Origin: Myxococcales bacterium
Lineage (GTDB): Bacteria > Myxococcota_A > Polyangia > Polyangiales > Polyangiaceae
Assembly (NCBI GenBank): GCA_016212965.1
Contig: JACRDA010000107.1
Span: 1-36,593, forward strand
Length of the DNA: 36,593 nt
Direction: 5' to 3'
In this document: positions 1-8,009 of the stretch, piece after piece
Layout: every line of letters starts with the position of its first letter
How positions within the stretch are numbered: position 1 is the first letter of the stretch
Made by a program: the position numbers and the translations under genes
The notes under the pieces: generated by a model
What the model was told of the DNA's origin: nothing
Database searches by the model: none
Seen by the model: the letters and a program-made list of their open reading frames with translations, nothing else

Positions 1-1
1 C

Positions 2-98
2 GTGCGCCGCTTGCGCCTGCGCCTGGGCCGCCTGCGCCTGCGCCGCTTGCGCCGCCTGCGCCTGCGCCGCCTGCGCCTGCGCCGCCTGCGCCGCACGC
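2..98. repeat. Imperfect GCGGCGCAGGCGCAG-type microrepeat
   Basis: Short units of GCGCAGGC/GCGGCGCAA repeat across about 95 bases and encode the Ala/Gln tract of the minus-strand gene. The units are in multiples of three, so length changes would keep the reading frame. Confidence 0.7.
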
Positions 99-376
99 AC
101 CCGCTCCGCCTCGGCCGCAAGACGGCGCTGGTGCTCCGCCGCGGCGAGCGCCAGGGCGTCGCGGAAGGCACGATGCGCGGCGGTCACGATCTGCCAGCGC
201 ACGCCGTCGCCGGTCACGAGCGCCGCCGCGACCGCATCGAGCAGCTCGCGCGCCCGGTCGACATCACCCGCGTCCGGCGCGGCCGGGAGCCCGAGCGCGG
301 TACACACCTTCGCGCGCTCGCCCTCGGGCGCCGCGAGCAGGTCGGCGAAGAGCCGCGCGGCCTCGGCAGGTGTCAT
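2..376 (-). CDS. Partial Ala/Gln-repeat protein, function unknown (3' end beyond window)
   Basis: The frame opens with ATG at 376 (MTPAEAARLFADLLAAPEGE) and stays open to the left edge, so only the first 125 codons are visible. Residues 1-85 look like a helical alanine-rich domain with no family I recognise. From about residue 90 the protein becomes an almost pure Ala/Gln tract (AQAAQAQAAQ-type) running into the window edge, probably a long helix or low-complexity linker. A weak GGGG lies just before the ATG. It follows the cyclic-nucleotide-binding gene after 84 bases on the same strand and could share its transcript. The opposite strand is also open here, but reads as an Arg/Leu composition artefact. 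Confidence is good that it is coding; no function is offered. Confidence 0.6.
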   Translation of the reverse strand, partial: MTPAEAARLFADLLAAPEGERAKVCTALGLPAAPDAGDVDRARELLDAVAAALVTGDGVRWQIVTAAHRAFRDALALAAAEHQRRLAAEAERVRAAQAAQAQAAQAQAAQAAQAQAAQAQAQAAH

Positions 377-460
377 ACCCCGGGCTTCGCACGGATCGGC
401 CCGCGCTTCACGCGCAACCGCACCGCGCTCCCCGCGACCGGCACCGGCCGTCGCCGCCTC

Positions 461-1699
461 TCACACGATGTCGGACGCGAGCGCCTCGCGCGTCCGGGTC
501 AGGCGCTTCTCGCCGAGCGCCGCGAGCGCCACGAGCAGCTTCCGGTGGTGCAGGAGCGACAGCAGCACCTGCCGCGGCACCGCCGCGACGACGCACGGCA
601 CCGCGCAGCGCACCGTCGCGGTGGCCGGCTCGCCGGTCAGGAGCGCGATCTCGCCGAAGAAGGCGCCCTCGTGCATGTCGGGCATGGCGCGCGCGGCCTC
701 GGGCGTGTGGTGGAGCACCTCGCAGCGCCCGCGCAGGAGCACGTAGAAGTGCTCGGGCCGCTCGCCCTGGCGCAGGATCTCGCTGCCCGCCTCGCAGGTC
801 CTCACCTCGAGGGCCTCTACGAGTCGCGCCCGGTCCTCGGCCTGGAGCCCCTCGAACATGGGCGCCGCGCGCAGCAGATTGCTGAGCAGGCGCGCGCGGC
901 AGAAGCGCCGCACGATCGTCCCGGCGTGCGCGTGCCCGCGGACCAAGTCCTCGAACGCCTCGCGCCGCAGGACCAAGAGCTCGCCCTGGGTCGTGGCGAC
1001 GACCGTGGCGAAACGCGGCGCGCGCGTGAGCAGCGACATCTCGCCGAAGAACGCCCCCTCTCCGAGCTCCGCGATGGGGCGCACGGCGCCGCCCTCCGCG
1101 CGCTCCACCCGCACGGTGCCGGCGACGATGGCGTACATCGCGTCCCCCACCTCGCCCTCGGCGGCGATGACCTCGCCCGCGACGACCACGCGCCGTTCGA
1201 GGTGGGGCAAGAGGTCGAGGAAGGCGCGCCGGCCGAGCTCCGAGAACAGCGGGATGCGCCGCAGACCGTCGAGGTCAGCCGGCGCCATGAGCGGCGGCGG
1301 AATGATCGACGCCGTGAGCGCGCGCCGCATGGGCGGCGGCAAGGACGTACGGTCGCGCGAGCTGCCATCGAGCAGGGCGCCGAGCACGCGCTGCGCCTCG
1401 GTGTGTCCGGGGTCGATCTGCAGGATGACGCGCGCGATCGCGATCGCCTGCATCGGGGCCCCCTCGGTGACGAGACGCCCCACGAGCGCCAGGTACTGCT
1501 CGATGGCCCCCGCGGGGTCGCCGAGCCGCACGCACAGATCGGCGACGCGCCGCCGGGTCGTGACGTCCCCGGGGTCGAGCAGCAGCACCTCCTGGTAGGC
1601 GGCGCGCGCGGCGGCGAGCTTGCTGCGGGCGCAGAGCTCCTCGGCGCGATCCTTCTGCTCCCGGATGCGGACCGCGAGCTCGGCTGGGCGGGACTTCAT
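461..1699 (-). CDS. TPR-like protein with two cyclic-nucleotide-binding domains
   Basis: A 412-residue soluble protein. Residues 1-110 are a helical TPR-like segment (ARAAYQEVLLLDPGD). Two Crp/Fnr-type cyclic-nucleotide-binding domains follow, at about 150-260 and 280-395. The first carries an intact phosphate-binding cassette (FFGEMSLLTRAPRFATV, Glu220 and Arg229). The second has the Glu (FFGEIALLTGEP, Glu350), but the Arg position is Ala359, so it probably does not bind a nucleotide in the usual way. No DNA-binding helix-turn-helix is visible at the C-terminus, so this is probably a nucleotide-responsive scaffold, not a Crp-like transcription factor. ATG 1699 is preferred over an upstream in-frame TTG at 1732. 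The ligand cannot be read from the sequence. Confidence 0.85.
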   Translation of the reverse strand: MKSRPAELAVRIREQKDRAEELCARSKLAAARAAYQEVLLLDPGDVTTRRRVADLCVRLGDPAGAIEQYLALVGRLVTEGAPMQAIAIARVILQIDPGHTEAQRVLGALLDGSSRDRTSLPPPMRRALTASIIPPPLMAPADLDGLRRIPLFSELGRRAFLDLLPHLERRVVVAGEVIAAEGEVGDAMYAIVAGTVRVERAEGGAVRPIAELGEGAFFGEMSLLTRAPRFATVVATTQGELLVLRREAFEDLVRGHAHAGTIVRRFCRARLLSNLLRAAPMFEGLQAEDRARLVEALEVRTCEAGSEILRQGERPEHFYVLLRGRCEVLHHTPEAARAMPDMHEGAFFGEIALLTGEPATATVRCAVPCVVAAVPRQVLLSLLHHRKLLVALAALGEKRLTRTREALASDIV

Positions 1700-1894
1700 G
1701 GCAGGCTCGGGGGGTCGCAGCTCGACGGGCAAGCCCCATGCAAGCCCGCGTCCGCGTCCTGCGCGCCCCGCAAATCACCGTGTTGCCGGCGCGGTTGCCG
1801 ACCTCGGGAATGAGAACAGCCCCCGCGTCGCGCAGGTCTTGCAGCCCCGTGCGCATTCTCCGCACGGGCGCCCGCCGCGAGCGCGCCCCTCGGC

Positions 1895-2269
1895 TCACGG
1901 CGCGGGGACGTCGCCCGCGCCGCTGGCGCGCAGCCGCGCCAGATCCTCGGCCGAGAGCGGCACGGGTGTGGGCTTGCGCGCGAGGTCGGCGCAGCGCGAC
2001 GTGAGCCGCGGCCGCAGCACCTTGGGCCACGCGGCCTCGCCCTCGACCGCGATCCACCAGTCCTCGTTGCGCGGCAGCGCGAGCCGGTCGTGCTGCTTGT
2101 TGCCATCCTCGTCGACGCGCGGGCCGAGCGCCGCGAGCTCGGCGTCGGACAGCGGCAGGACGTGGAGGTAGAGCTTCTCGGACCCCTTGTGCTCGCCGAC
2201 GACACCGTGACTCGAGCGCCCGCCGTGGTCGACGGAGTAGAGGTAGGACTCGACGAGGTAGTAGGCCAT
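1895..2269 (-). CDS. Small hypothetical protein, 124 aa
   Basis: An unrecognised protein starting MAYYLVESYLYSVDHGG. Translation support is strong: minus-strand AGGAG lies 7 bases before the ATG. The chain has no signal peptide or membrane segment and is rich in aromatic and charged residues (DEDGNKQHDRLALPRNEDWW), with a Pro-rich end. It lies between the CapA-like gene and the cyclic-nucleotide-binding gene, with gaps of 145 and 195 bases, so it may have its own promoter. Coding is likely; function is unknown. Confidence 0.65.
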   Translation of the reverse strand: MAYYLVESYLYSVDHGGRSSHGVVGEHKGSEKLYLHVLPLSDAELAALGPRVDEDGNKQHDRLALPRNEDWWIAVEGEAAWPKVLRPRLTSRCADLARKPTPVPLSAEDLARLRASGAGDVPAP

Positions 2270-2414
2270 GCGCGTGCTCCTGGTGGTCGGACCACCCGGC
2301 TGCGGAGCCTAGTACAACCGGCCGCGGCCTCGCTTCCGGATCGTGCCCGAGCCCTCGGCCCGGCGCGGTCCGGCCGGAGGTCGCCGCTCGAGCCACGGCG
2401 CGCGGGCCACCCCG

Positions 2415-3593
2415 TCAGCGCTTGGCGCGCAGGGCGGCGCTGCGCTGGTCGACCTTCTGGCGCACGCGCTCCGCCTCGGCGCCCTCGAGCAGCACCGGCC
2501 GGAAGTCGTTCACGCGCGGGTCGCCCGAGATGCGCACCGGCAAGTGCGAGCTCTCGACCGAAGCGACCTGGCCGTCGCGCACGACGAAGCGCTCCTGGTA
2601 CACGATCGAGTCGAGGTCGCCGGGCTTGCCGTTGGCGCCGAAGACGAAGTTGCCGAGCGAGTACGCGATGTGCCGGCCCCGGTAGGTCTCGATGCCCTGC
2701 AGCACGTGAGGATGGTGGCCGAGGACGAGGTCGGCGCCGGCGTCGATCGCGGCATGCCCGAGCCGGATCTGGTCGGGCGCCGCTTGCTCGTAGGTCTCGA
2801 TGCCCCAGTGGAAGGACACGATGACGATGCCACCCCTGTGCTTCTCGCGCTCTATGTCGCGCACCACGGCCTCGCGCGTGCCCTTGGGACCGCCGAGGTA
2901 ACCCAGGTTCACCACGTCGACGCCTTTGACGCGGCGCCGATCGACCCGTCCGTTGCCGAAGTGGCCGACGCCGGCCGTGTCGAGCGCGCGCTCGGTCTCG
3001 GCGTAGCCGCTCGGCCCGTAGTCACCGCTGTGGTTGTTCGCGAGGTTCACGAGCTCCACGCCCCCGAGGCGCAGCATGCCCGCGTACTCCGGCTTGCCAC
3101 GGACCGCGAAGACCGGGTTCTGGTGGCGCGTCGCGCGGGTGAGCGTGCCCTCGAGATTCGCGATCGTGAGATCGTCCGCGGCGAAGATCGGGGCGACCGC
3201 CGAGAAGGGGTAAGCAAGATCCTCCCCGAGCTCGCGGATCTTCGCGCTGAAGGTGCCCGGCGCGCCCGAGCCCTGCCGGATGTCCCCGAGCGCGCAGTCG
3301 CCCACGGCGCTCACCCGGATCTCGACGGTATCGGCGGAGCCCGCGGGCAGCGACGCCGGTGTCACCTGCCCCGTCGCGGCACGCTCGCCCGCCGCGGGGC
3401 CGAGCGCGCGCGCGTCAGCGGGCCCGGCGCCGCGCTCGACCGCCGGCAGAGCGCCCGGCGCGCCCTCCGCCGCAGCCCCGCCCTCGGACCCGTGACGGCT
3501 CGAGCACGCCAGCGCGGCGAGGGCCGACAGGGCCGAGAGCTTCAGCACGAGCGCGAACGCGCCCGGGCGACGCGGTGCCGTCGGGCGCGCCAT
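2415..3593 (-). CDS. CapA/PgsA-family lipoprotein (metallophosphatase-like fold)
   Basis: A 392-residue protein with an N-terminal export signal ending in a lipobox-like AALAC|SS near residue 30, then a low-complexity Ala/Gly/Pro linker to about residue 105. The remainder is a CapA domain: VSAVGDCALGD (metal-site Asp region), IANLEGTLT, LANNHSGDYG, IVSFHWGIE and LVLGHHPHVLQGIE, then YSLGNFVFG. These match the family named for poly-gamma-glutamate capsule synthesis, whose fold is calcineurin-like; many members have no proven role in capsule formation. The ATG is one base after the TGA of the L,D-transpeptidase gene (TGACATG), so the two are translationally coupled. Periplasmic or envelope-tethered action, perhaps on a cell-wall polymer, is inferred. 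Confidence 0.88.
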   Translation of the reverse strand: MARPTAPRRPGAFALVLKLSALSALAALACSSRHGSEGGAAAEGAPGALPAVERGAGPADARALGPAAGERAATGQVTPASLPAGSADTVEIRVSAVGDCALGDIRQGSGAPGTFSAKIRELGEDLAYPFSAVAPIFAADDLTIANLEGTLTRATRHQNPVFAVRGKPEYAGMLRLGGVELVNLANNHSGDYGPSGYAETERALDTAGVGHFGNGRVDRRRVKGVDVVNLGYLGGPKGTREAVVRDIEREKHRGGIVIVSFHWGIETYEQAAPDQIRLGHAAIDAGADLVLGHHPHVLQGIETYRGRHIAYSLGNFVFGANGKPGDLDSIVYQERFVVRDGQVASVESSHLPVRISGDPRVNDFRPVLLEGAEAERVRQKVDQRSAALRAKR

Positions 3594-3594
3594 G

Positions 3595-5343
3595 TCAGCG
3601 CGCCTCGGTGACGATCGGCGTCGAAGGTCCGTTCCCGCCGCCCGGCCGGATGGCGTTCCAGTCCGGCGGCAACACCGGGTCGGTGAAGCCGAACAGCCAG
3701 CGCCCGTCGAGCGCCGAGACGTTGACGCACTCGGCGCTCTTCGGGTTCGAGAAGTCCTCGTGCCAGAAGGCGACGTGCATGGCGAGCGGCGCGTGCAGGT
3801 ACTGCTGGTGCGGCACGTCGCTGAACCACAGCACCTTGGGGTCGCCCTTCTCGTTCGACATCGTGGCGACGCGCTCCTTCCATTCGACCGGGAAGTGGCC
3901 GATCTCGGTGGTGGCGTCCTTGCTCATGTTGTGGCCCTTGATCGGCAAGCCGCCCTTGCCCGGCGAGAACAGCGTCGCGTACACCGGCTGGAGCCCCACG
4001 TAGGCGGTCAGCGTGCCCGGCAGGATCTTCGCCTCGACCCATTTCTGGTCCGGCTTGATCGAGCCCGGGAGCTTGGTCCGCTGGCGGGTGAAGGTCATGA
4101 ACGACTCCTTCACGAAGAGGCCCGGGCGCTTGCGGAGCGGGAAGTAGCCTTCCTTGCCGTCGACCACGCGCGCGTCCTCGATCTCGAGCGCCTGCTTCGG
4201 CTTCATCTGCTCGCGCGACTCGACGAAGCGGCCATCGGTGCCGCGCTCGAACAGCGGGCGCTCCGTCTTCGCGCGGTTCCACGCGAGCGGCAGGGACATG
4301 CCGCCGTCCTGGCCGAGCGCGCCGTCCTCGCCGATGACGACGCCGTGGAACACGCTGCGCCGCATGTACTGGACGCGGTCGGCGGGCACGATCATGAGGT
4401 CGGGCGTCACGAGCCACACGCGCCCGTGCATCTCGAAGGCGCGCGCGTAGGCCAGCATCGAGCCGTTCGGGATGGACTTCCACGTGAGCCGGCGCGGGTC
4501 GTAGTTGCCGCCCGAGACGCGGCGCACGCCGCCCTCGAAGAACCACGGCACCGCGTCGGTCGCCTCGATCTTCCGGTCCGCCTCGATGAGCTCCTCGTGG
4601 CCCTCGGCCCAGGGCCCGAGGTCCTTGTAGGTCCCCGGCGGACCGAGGTGTCGCTCCGCATTCTGCCACTCGTCCGGTGTCGGCACGCGGCTGTACATCG
4701 GCGCACCGCGCGAGTGGGCGTAGGAGTAGGGCCAGACGGTGTCGGGGCGTGGCGACACCTCCGCGAGGGCGCGGAAGTACGGGTCCGACAGCTCCAGCGT
4801 CGTGCGATCGTTGAGGCACACGTAGCCGCGCGGCTCGACGGGGTACCAGCCGCGCTTGCAGCCCTCCCCCCGCACCGGCCCGCTGCCGCGCAGCTTCACC
4901 GCCGTGCCGATGCGGAGCTTGCCGAGCGCGAGCCCCTCCCCGCTCGGCTTCGGCTTGATCCACACGTGCGGGCCGATGGCCCCGATGCGCGGCAGCCCGT
5001 CCATGTAAGAGAGGGGCTCCGGGTGGTACTTCACGAGGTCCGGATCGCCCGGTGCCCACGTGCCCTTCGCGCCGGCGCCTTCCTTGGCCTGACTCGGAGC
5101 GGCCTCACCGACCGCGGGCGCCGCGCCGGCGACCTGGTCGAGCGCCGCCGCGGCCAAGCCCGGGGCGGCCGCGTCCACGGCCGTCGCGGCGTGGTGTTGC
5201 GTCGCGGGGCCGCACGCCGCGGTGGCTGCGAGCAGCAGCCACGGCACGCAACCGCGTAGGGCGCTCGTCCGGCACCGGGCACGCGGCGCGAGGTGAGAAG
5301 ATCGAGTGGCAGTGCAGAGAGGATCGTCGCTCGGTCTCGTCAT
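3595..5343 (-). CDS. L,D-transpeptidase (YkuD) lipoprotein with SH3-like domain, altered active-site motif
   Basis: A 582-residue exported protein. It has an N-terminal hydrophobic stretch (CVPWLLLAATAAC) with a lipobox-like cysteine near residue 44, an Ala/Pro-rich linker, then a bacterial SH3-like segment at about 125-190 (VWIKPKP...GYVCLNDRTTLE). The C-terminus from about 430 matches YkuD L,D-transpeptidases, which form 3-3 peptidoglycan cross-links or attach proteins to peptidoglycan: MHVAFWHEDF, then SAECVN, then GRWLFGFTDP. The catalytic Cys (about 539) and upstream His residues (about 523 and 528) are present, but the family's SHGC signature reads SAEC. ATG 5343 is chosen over GTG 5352. 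It is directly coupled to the CapA-like gene, suggesting a shared envelope function. Activity is uncertain because of the altered motif. Confidence 0.82.
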   Translation of the reverse strand: MTRPSDDPLCTATRSSHLAPRARCRTSALRGCVPWLLLAATAACGPATQHHAATAVDAAAPGLAAAALDQVAGAAPAVGEAAPSQAKEGAGAKGTWAPGDPDLVKYHPEPLSYMDGLPRIGAIGPHVWIKPKPSGEGLALGKLRIGTAVKLRGSGPVRGEGCKRGWYPVEPRGYVCLNDRTTLELSDPYFRALAEVSPRPDTVWPYSYAHSRGAPMYSRVPTPDEWQNAERHLGPPGTYKDLGPWAEGHEELIEADRKIEATDAVPWFFEGGVRRVSGGNYDPRRLTWKSIPNGSMLAYARAFEMHGRVWLVTPDLMIVPADRVQYMRRSVFHGVVIGEDGALGQDGGMSLPLAWNRAKTERPLFERGTDGRFVESREQMKPKQALEIEDARVVDGKEGYFPLRKRPGLFVKESFMTFTRQRTKLPGSIKPDQKWVEAKILPGTLTAYVGLQPVYATLFSPGKGGLPIKGHNMSKDATTEIGHFPVEWKERVATMSNEKGDPKVLWFSDVPHQQYLHAPLAMHVAFWHEDFSNPKSAECVNVSALDGRWLFGFTDPVLPPDWNAIRPGGGNGPSTPIVTEAR

Positions 5344-5558
5344 GGCGCGCACCCTGCCGCCGGCCGAGTCGCGGGGCCAACTTGTGCGACAATGTAGGTG
5401 TGAGTGCGCCTCCGAGTCGAGCAGCGCGTCGCCTTATCGCCCGCCGCAGGCGTTGTCCAGTCTGCCGCAAAGCCCGCAACAAACTTAGCGAGCCGTGCCG
5501 CCGCTCGTAGCATCCCAGCCGCGACCCGCTCCGTGCGGCCGCCGAACTTGGAAGCTCG

Positions 5559-8000
5559 ATGACACGACTTCGCCTCGTTGCAGCGTCCGATGCGCTCGGT
5601 GATTCCGAAGGTCGGGCGGCCTCGCCCGCCACCGAGCCCGGCAGCTCTGGCGCGCGCCTCGTCACACCGCCGGGGGCCCGCGCGACCGAGCGGCCGTCGC
5701 TCCCGACGCTCGGCGCGCTCGGCGGGCTCCTCGGCGCCCTCGAGCTGCCGGCCGGCGAGACCGGGCGCGCGCTCCTCGGCGAGCTCGCCTTCGCCGTCGC
5801 CGACCTGTGTCTCGGGCGGCGCGCGCGGGCCCTCGTGCTCGCCGGCGAGCGGCGCGAGATCGGCCTCGAGCGCGTGGGCCCCGAGCTCGTCGCCTGCGTG
5901 TACCGCGCGGGCGTGGAGCCGGAGATCCTGTGGCGCGAGGGGCGCATGCCCGCGGAGCTCGTGCGCACCCGCCTCGTCGCGGCCCTCGGTGAGCCCGAGC
6001 TCGGCGACGGCGCGAGCCGCCACCGACTCGCGCCGGCGCGGGCGGCGCTCGCGAGCGCGGCCACGCTACCGGTGGTGCCGCGCCCGCTCGTTCGCCTCGA
6101 GGTCGCGAGCCCCCGTGGCCGCAAGCTCACCGTCGCGGCGAGTCTCGCGCACCGGCCGGCGGCCGAGAGCGAGGCAGGCGGCGAAGGGCCGCGCTCGCGT
6201 CGCACGGGCGCGGTCGCCCGCGCCGATCTGCACGCCCTGTTGTGGCGTGGCGAGGTGACGCTGGCCGTGGGCGAGAGCGAGCGCCGCTGCGAGGACGGCT
6301 ACCCGTTCCTGCTCGCCGAGGGGCTCGTGTTGCTCGCGAGTGCCGCGCTCGAGGCGTGCGCGGCGCGCCGCCCGCTCGTCAAGCGTGTCGCCGCTGGCGT
6401 GCACCGCGCCGGACTCACCCTCGATCGCGAGGGCCGAGCCTCGCTGCTCGTGGCGCCCCTGTTCGGTGCCGCGGCATCGCCGGGCGACGCTGCGCGCGGC
6501 GCGACGGGCAGCGGTGCCATCGGGGGCTACCGCTTGCCCGCGATCGACGCGACCGAGCTCGCGCGCGCAGCGTGTGCCTTCGCGCGCGCGCTGTGTCGCA
6601 AGCTCGCAGCGCGCGACCGCTCGCTCTTCGCGAACCTGCGCTTCGTCGCGCTCGGCCGCGAGGCCGCGAGCCTCGGGCGCCGCCTCTCGGGCGCGAGCCC
6701 GCGCTCGCACCGCATCAACGCGGCGCCCGAGAGCTACCGGGCCTTCGCGAGCAGCGCCCCGGGGACGGCAAGCCCTGCTCCGACCGCGCCGGCCGTGGGT
6801 CGACTGCGCTTCAGCGAGACCTGGCGCGCGGAGGTTCCCGCCATCGATCTCCGCTCCGTGTTCGTGTGCGGCGACCGGCTCGTCGTGGGCTCGGGCCGCG
6901 AGCTCTGCGCCATCGAGCGCACGACCGGCGCGCTGCTCTGGCGCACCCCGAGCGCGCGCGCGGCCTCCGTGCTCACCGCCGCGGGCCTCGTGCGCATCGC
7001 GGCCGACGGGGCGGTCTCGCTCGTCAGCCTCGCCGACGGCAGCGAGCTCTTCGCCCTCGGACTCGCGCCCTGTTCCGGCGCCTCGACGTCCGCGGCGGTG
7101 GTGAGCGCGCCCGGCCTGCCGCGACTGCTCCTCGTCAGCGAGGGCACGAGCGATCTCTGTGCCGTCGACCTCGACGGCGGCGAGGTGCGCTGGCGGCGCC
7201 GGGTGCGGCGCGGTCGCTCCCACGCGCCGCTGCGCCTGCGCCGTGCCGGCAAGCTCGTGGTGGTGAGCAGCGGCGAGCCCGAGCTCTGCGCCTTCGACGT
7301 GGTGACGGGCGACGAGGTGTGGAGCCGCGCCGAGACCGGCGGCCACGTCGTCGCAACCACCTTCGACGGCGGCGAGCTCTTCGCGGTGCGGGCCGCGCGG
7401 GCCCGCGGTCGCGCCGCGGTGGAGCTCGAGCACATCGACGCGTGGACGGGCGCCGTGCGTTGGTCCGCCACCCTGCCCCGGGCGGTCGACCTGGCCGGCC
7501 CGCCGCTCGTCGCGCGCGACACGGTGCTCTTGCCCACCTACGACGACGGACGGGTCGGTTTCGTGAGCGTGCGCCGCGACGACGGCGCGCTCGCGTGCGA
7601 CGTGCCGGGCGGCGTGTGCGAAGCCCCTGCCGGCTGGCTCGTCGTCGACGACGCCATCGTCGCCAACAGCGAGCAAGGCGAGCTCGCCGCGCTCGACGCC
7701 GCCGACGGCCGCATCCGGTACCGACACCTGCTCGCACCCTGCGCCCGGCTCGGTCCCGGTGACCGGCCCGAGAACCTGCGTCCCGTGCTGCGCTCGGGCG
7801 CGCTCTTCGTGCCGCAGGCGGAGCTCTACGTCATGCGCCCGCGCGACGGCGCCGTGCTCGGCACCCTCGAGCCCGACCTCGTGCCGGACGTGACGCGCGT
7901 CGACGAGCGCTGCGGGGTCTACGTGGCCGAGCTCTCCGGGCACCTCGCGGCCTTCGCGGCCCTGCCGAGCCTCCAGCTCGTGAGCCCGCTCGGACCCTGA
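5559..8000 (+). CDS. PQQ-like beta-propeller repeat protein, cytoplasmic
   Basis: An 813-residue protein. The start ATG has GGAAG 5 bases upstream. Residues about 415-800 hold repeated propeller blades of the PQQ/BamB type, each ending in a strand such as CAIERTTGALLWRT, CAVDLDGGEVRWRR, CAFDVVTGDEVWSR, IDAWTGAVRWSA or LAALDAADGRIRYR. Residues 1-400 form an alanine- and arginine-rich domain that I cannot assign. There is no signal peptide or lipobox, unlike BamB, so a cytoplasmic location is likely. Quinone or cofactor binding is not implied: such propellers are usually protein-interaction platforms. It diverges from the L,D-transpeptidase operon across a 215-base gap and converges on the racemase gene with 9 bases between stop codons. 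Confidence 0.8.
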   Translation: MTRLRLVAASDALGDSEGRAASPATEPGSSGARLVTPPGARATERPSLPTLGALGGLLGALELPAGETGRALLGELAFAVADLCLGRRARALVLAGERREIGLERVGPELVACVYRAGVEPEILWREGRMPAELVRTRLVAALGEPELGDGASRHRLAPARAALASAATLPVVPRPLVRLEVASPRGRKLTVAASLAHRPAAESEAGGEGPRSRRTGAVARADLHALLWRGEVTLAVGESERRCEDGYPFLLAEGLVLLASAALEACAARRPLVKRVAAGVHRAGLTLDREGRASLLVAPLFGAAASPGDAARGATGSGAIGGYRLPAIDATELARAACAFARALCRKLAARDRSLFANLRFVALGREAASLGRRLSGASPRSHRINAAPESYRAFASSAPGTASPAPTAPAVGRLRFSETWRAEVPAIDLRSVFVCGDRLVVGSGRELCAIERTTGALLWRTPSARAASVLTAAGLVRIAADGAVSLVSLADGSELFALGLAPCSGASTSAAVVSAPGLPRLLLVSEGTSDLCAVDLDGGEVRWRRRVRRGRSHAPLRLRRAGKLVVVSSGEPELCAFDVVTGDEVWSRAETGGHVVATTFDGGELFAVRAARARGRAAVELEHIDAWTGAVRWSATLPRAVDLAGPPLVARDTVLLPTYDDGRVGFVSVRRDDGALACDVPGGVCEAPAGWLVVDDAIVANSEQGELAALDAADGRIRYRHLLAPCARLGPGDRPENLRPVLRSGALFVPQAELYVMRPRDGAVLGTLEPDLVPDVTRVDERCGVYVAELSGHLAAFAALPSLQLVSPLGP

Positions 8001-8009
8001 GCGGCGCCG

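Noticed and set aside
2-1813. 603-codon plus-strand frame at the left end
   Set aside because: Its translation is an Arg/Leu-repeat and then Arg/His/Glu-rich; the minus strand encodes an ordered nucleotide-binding protein.
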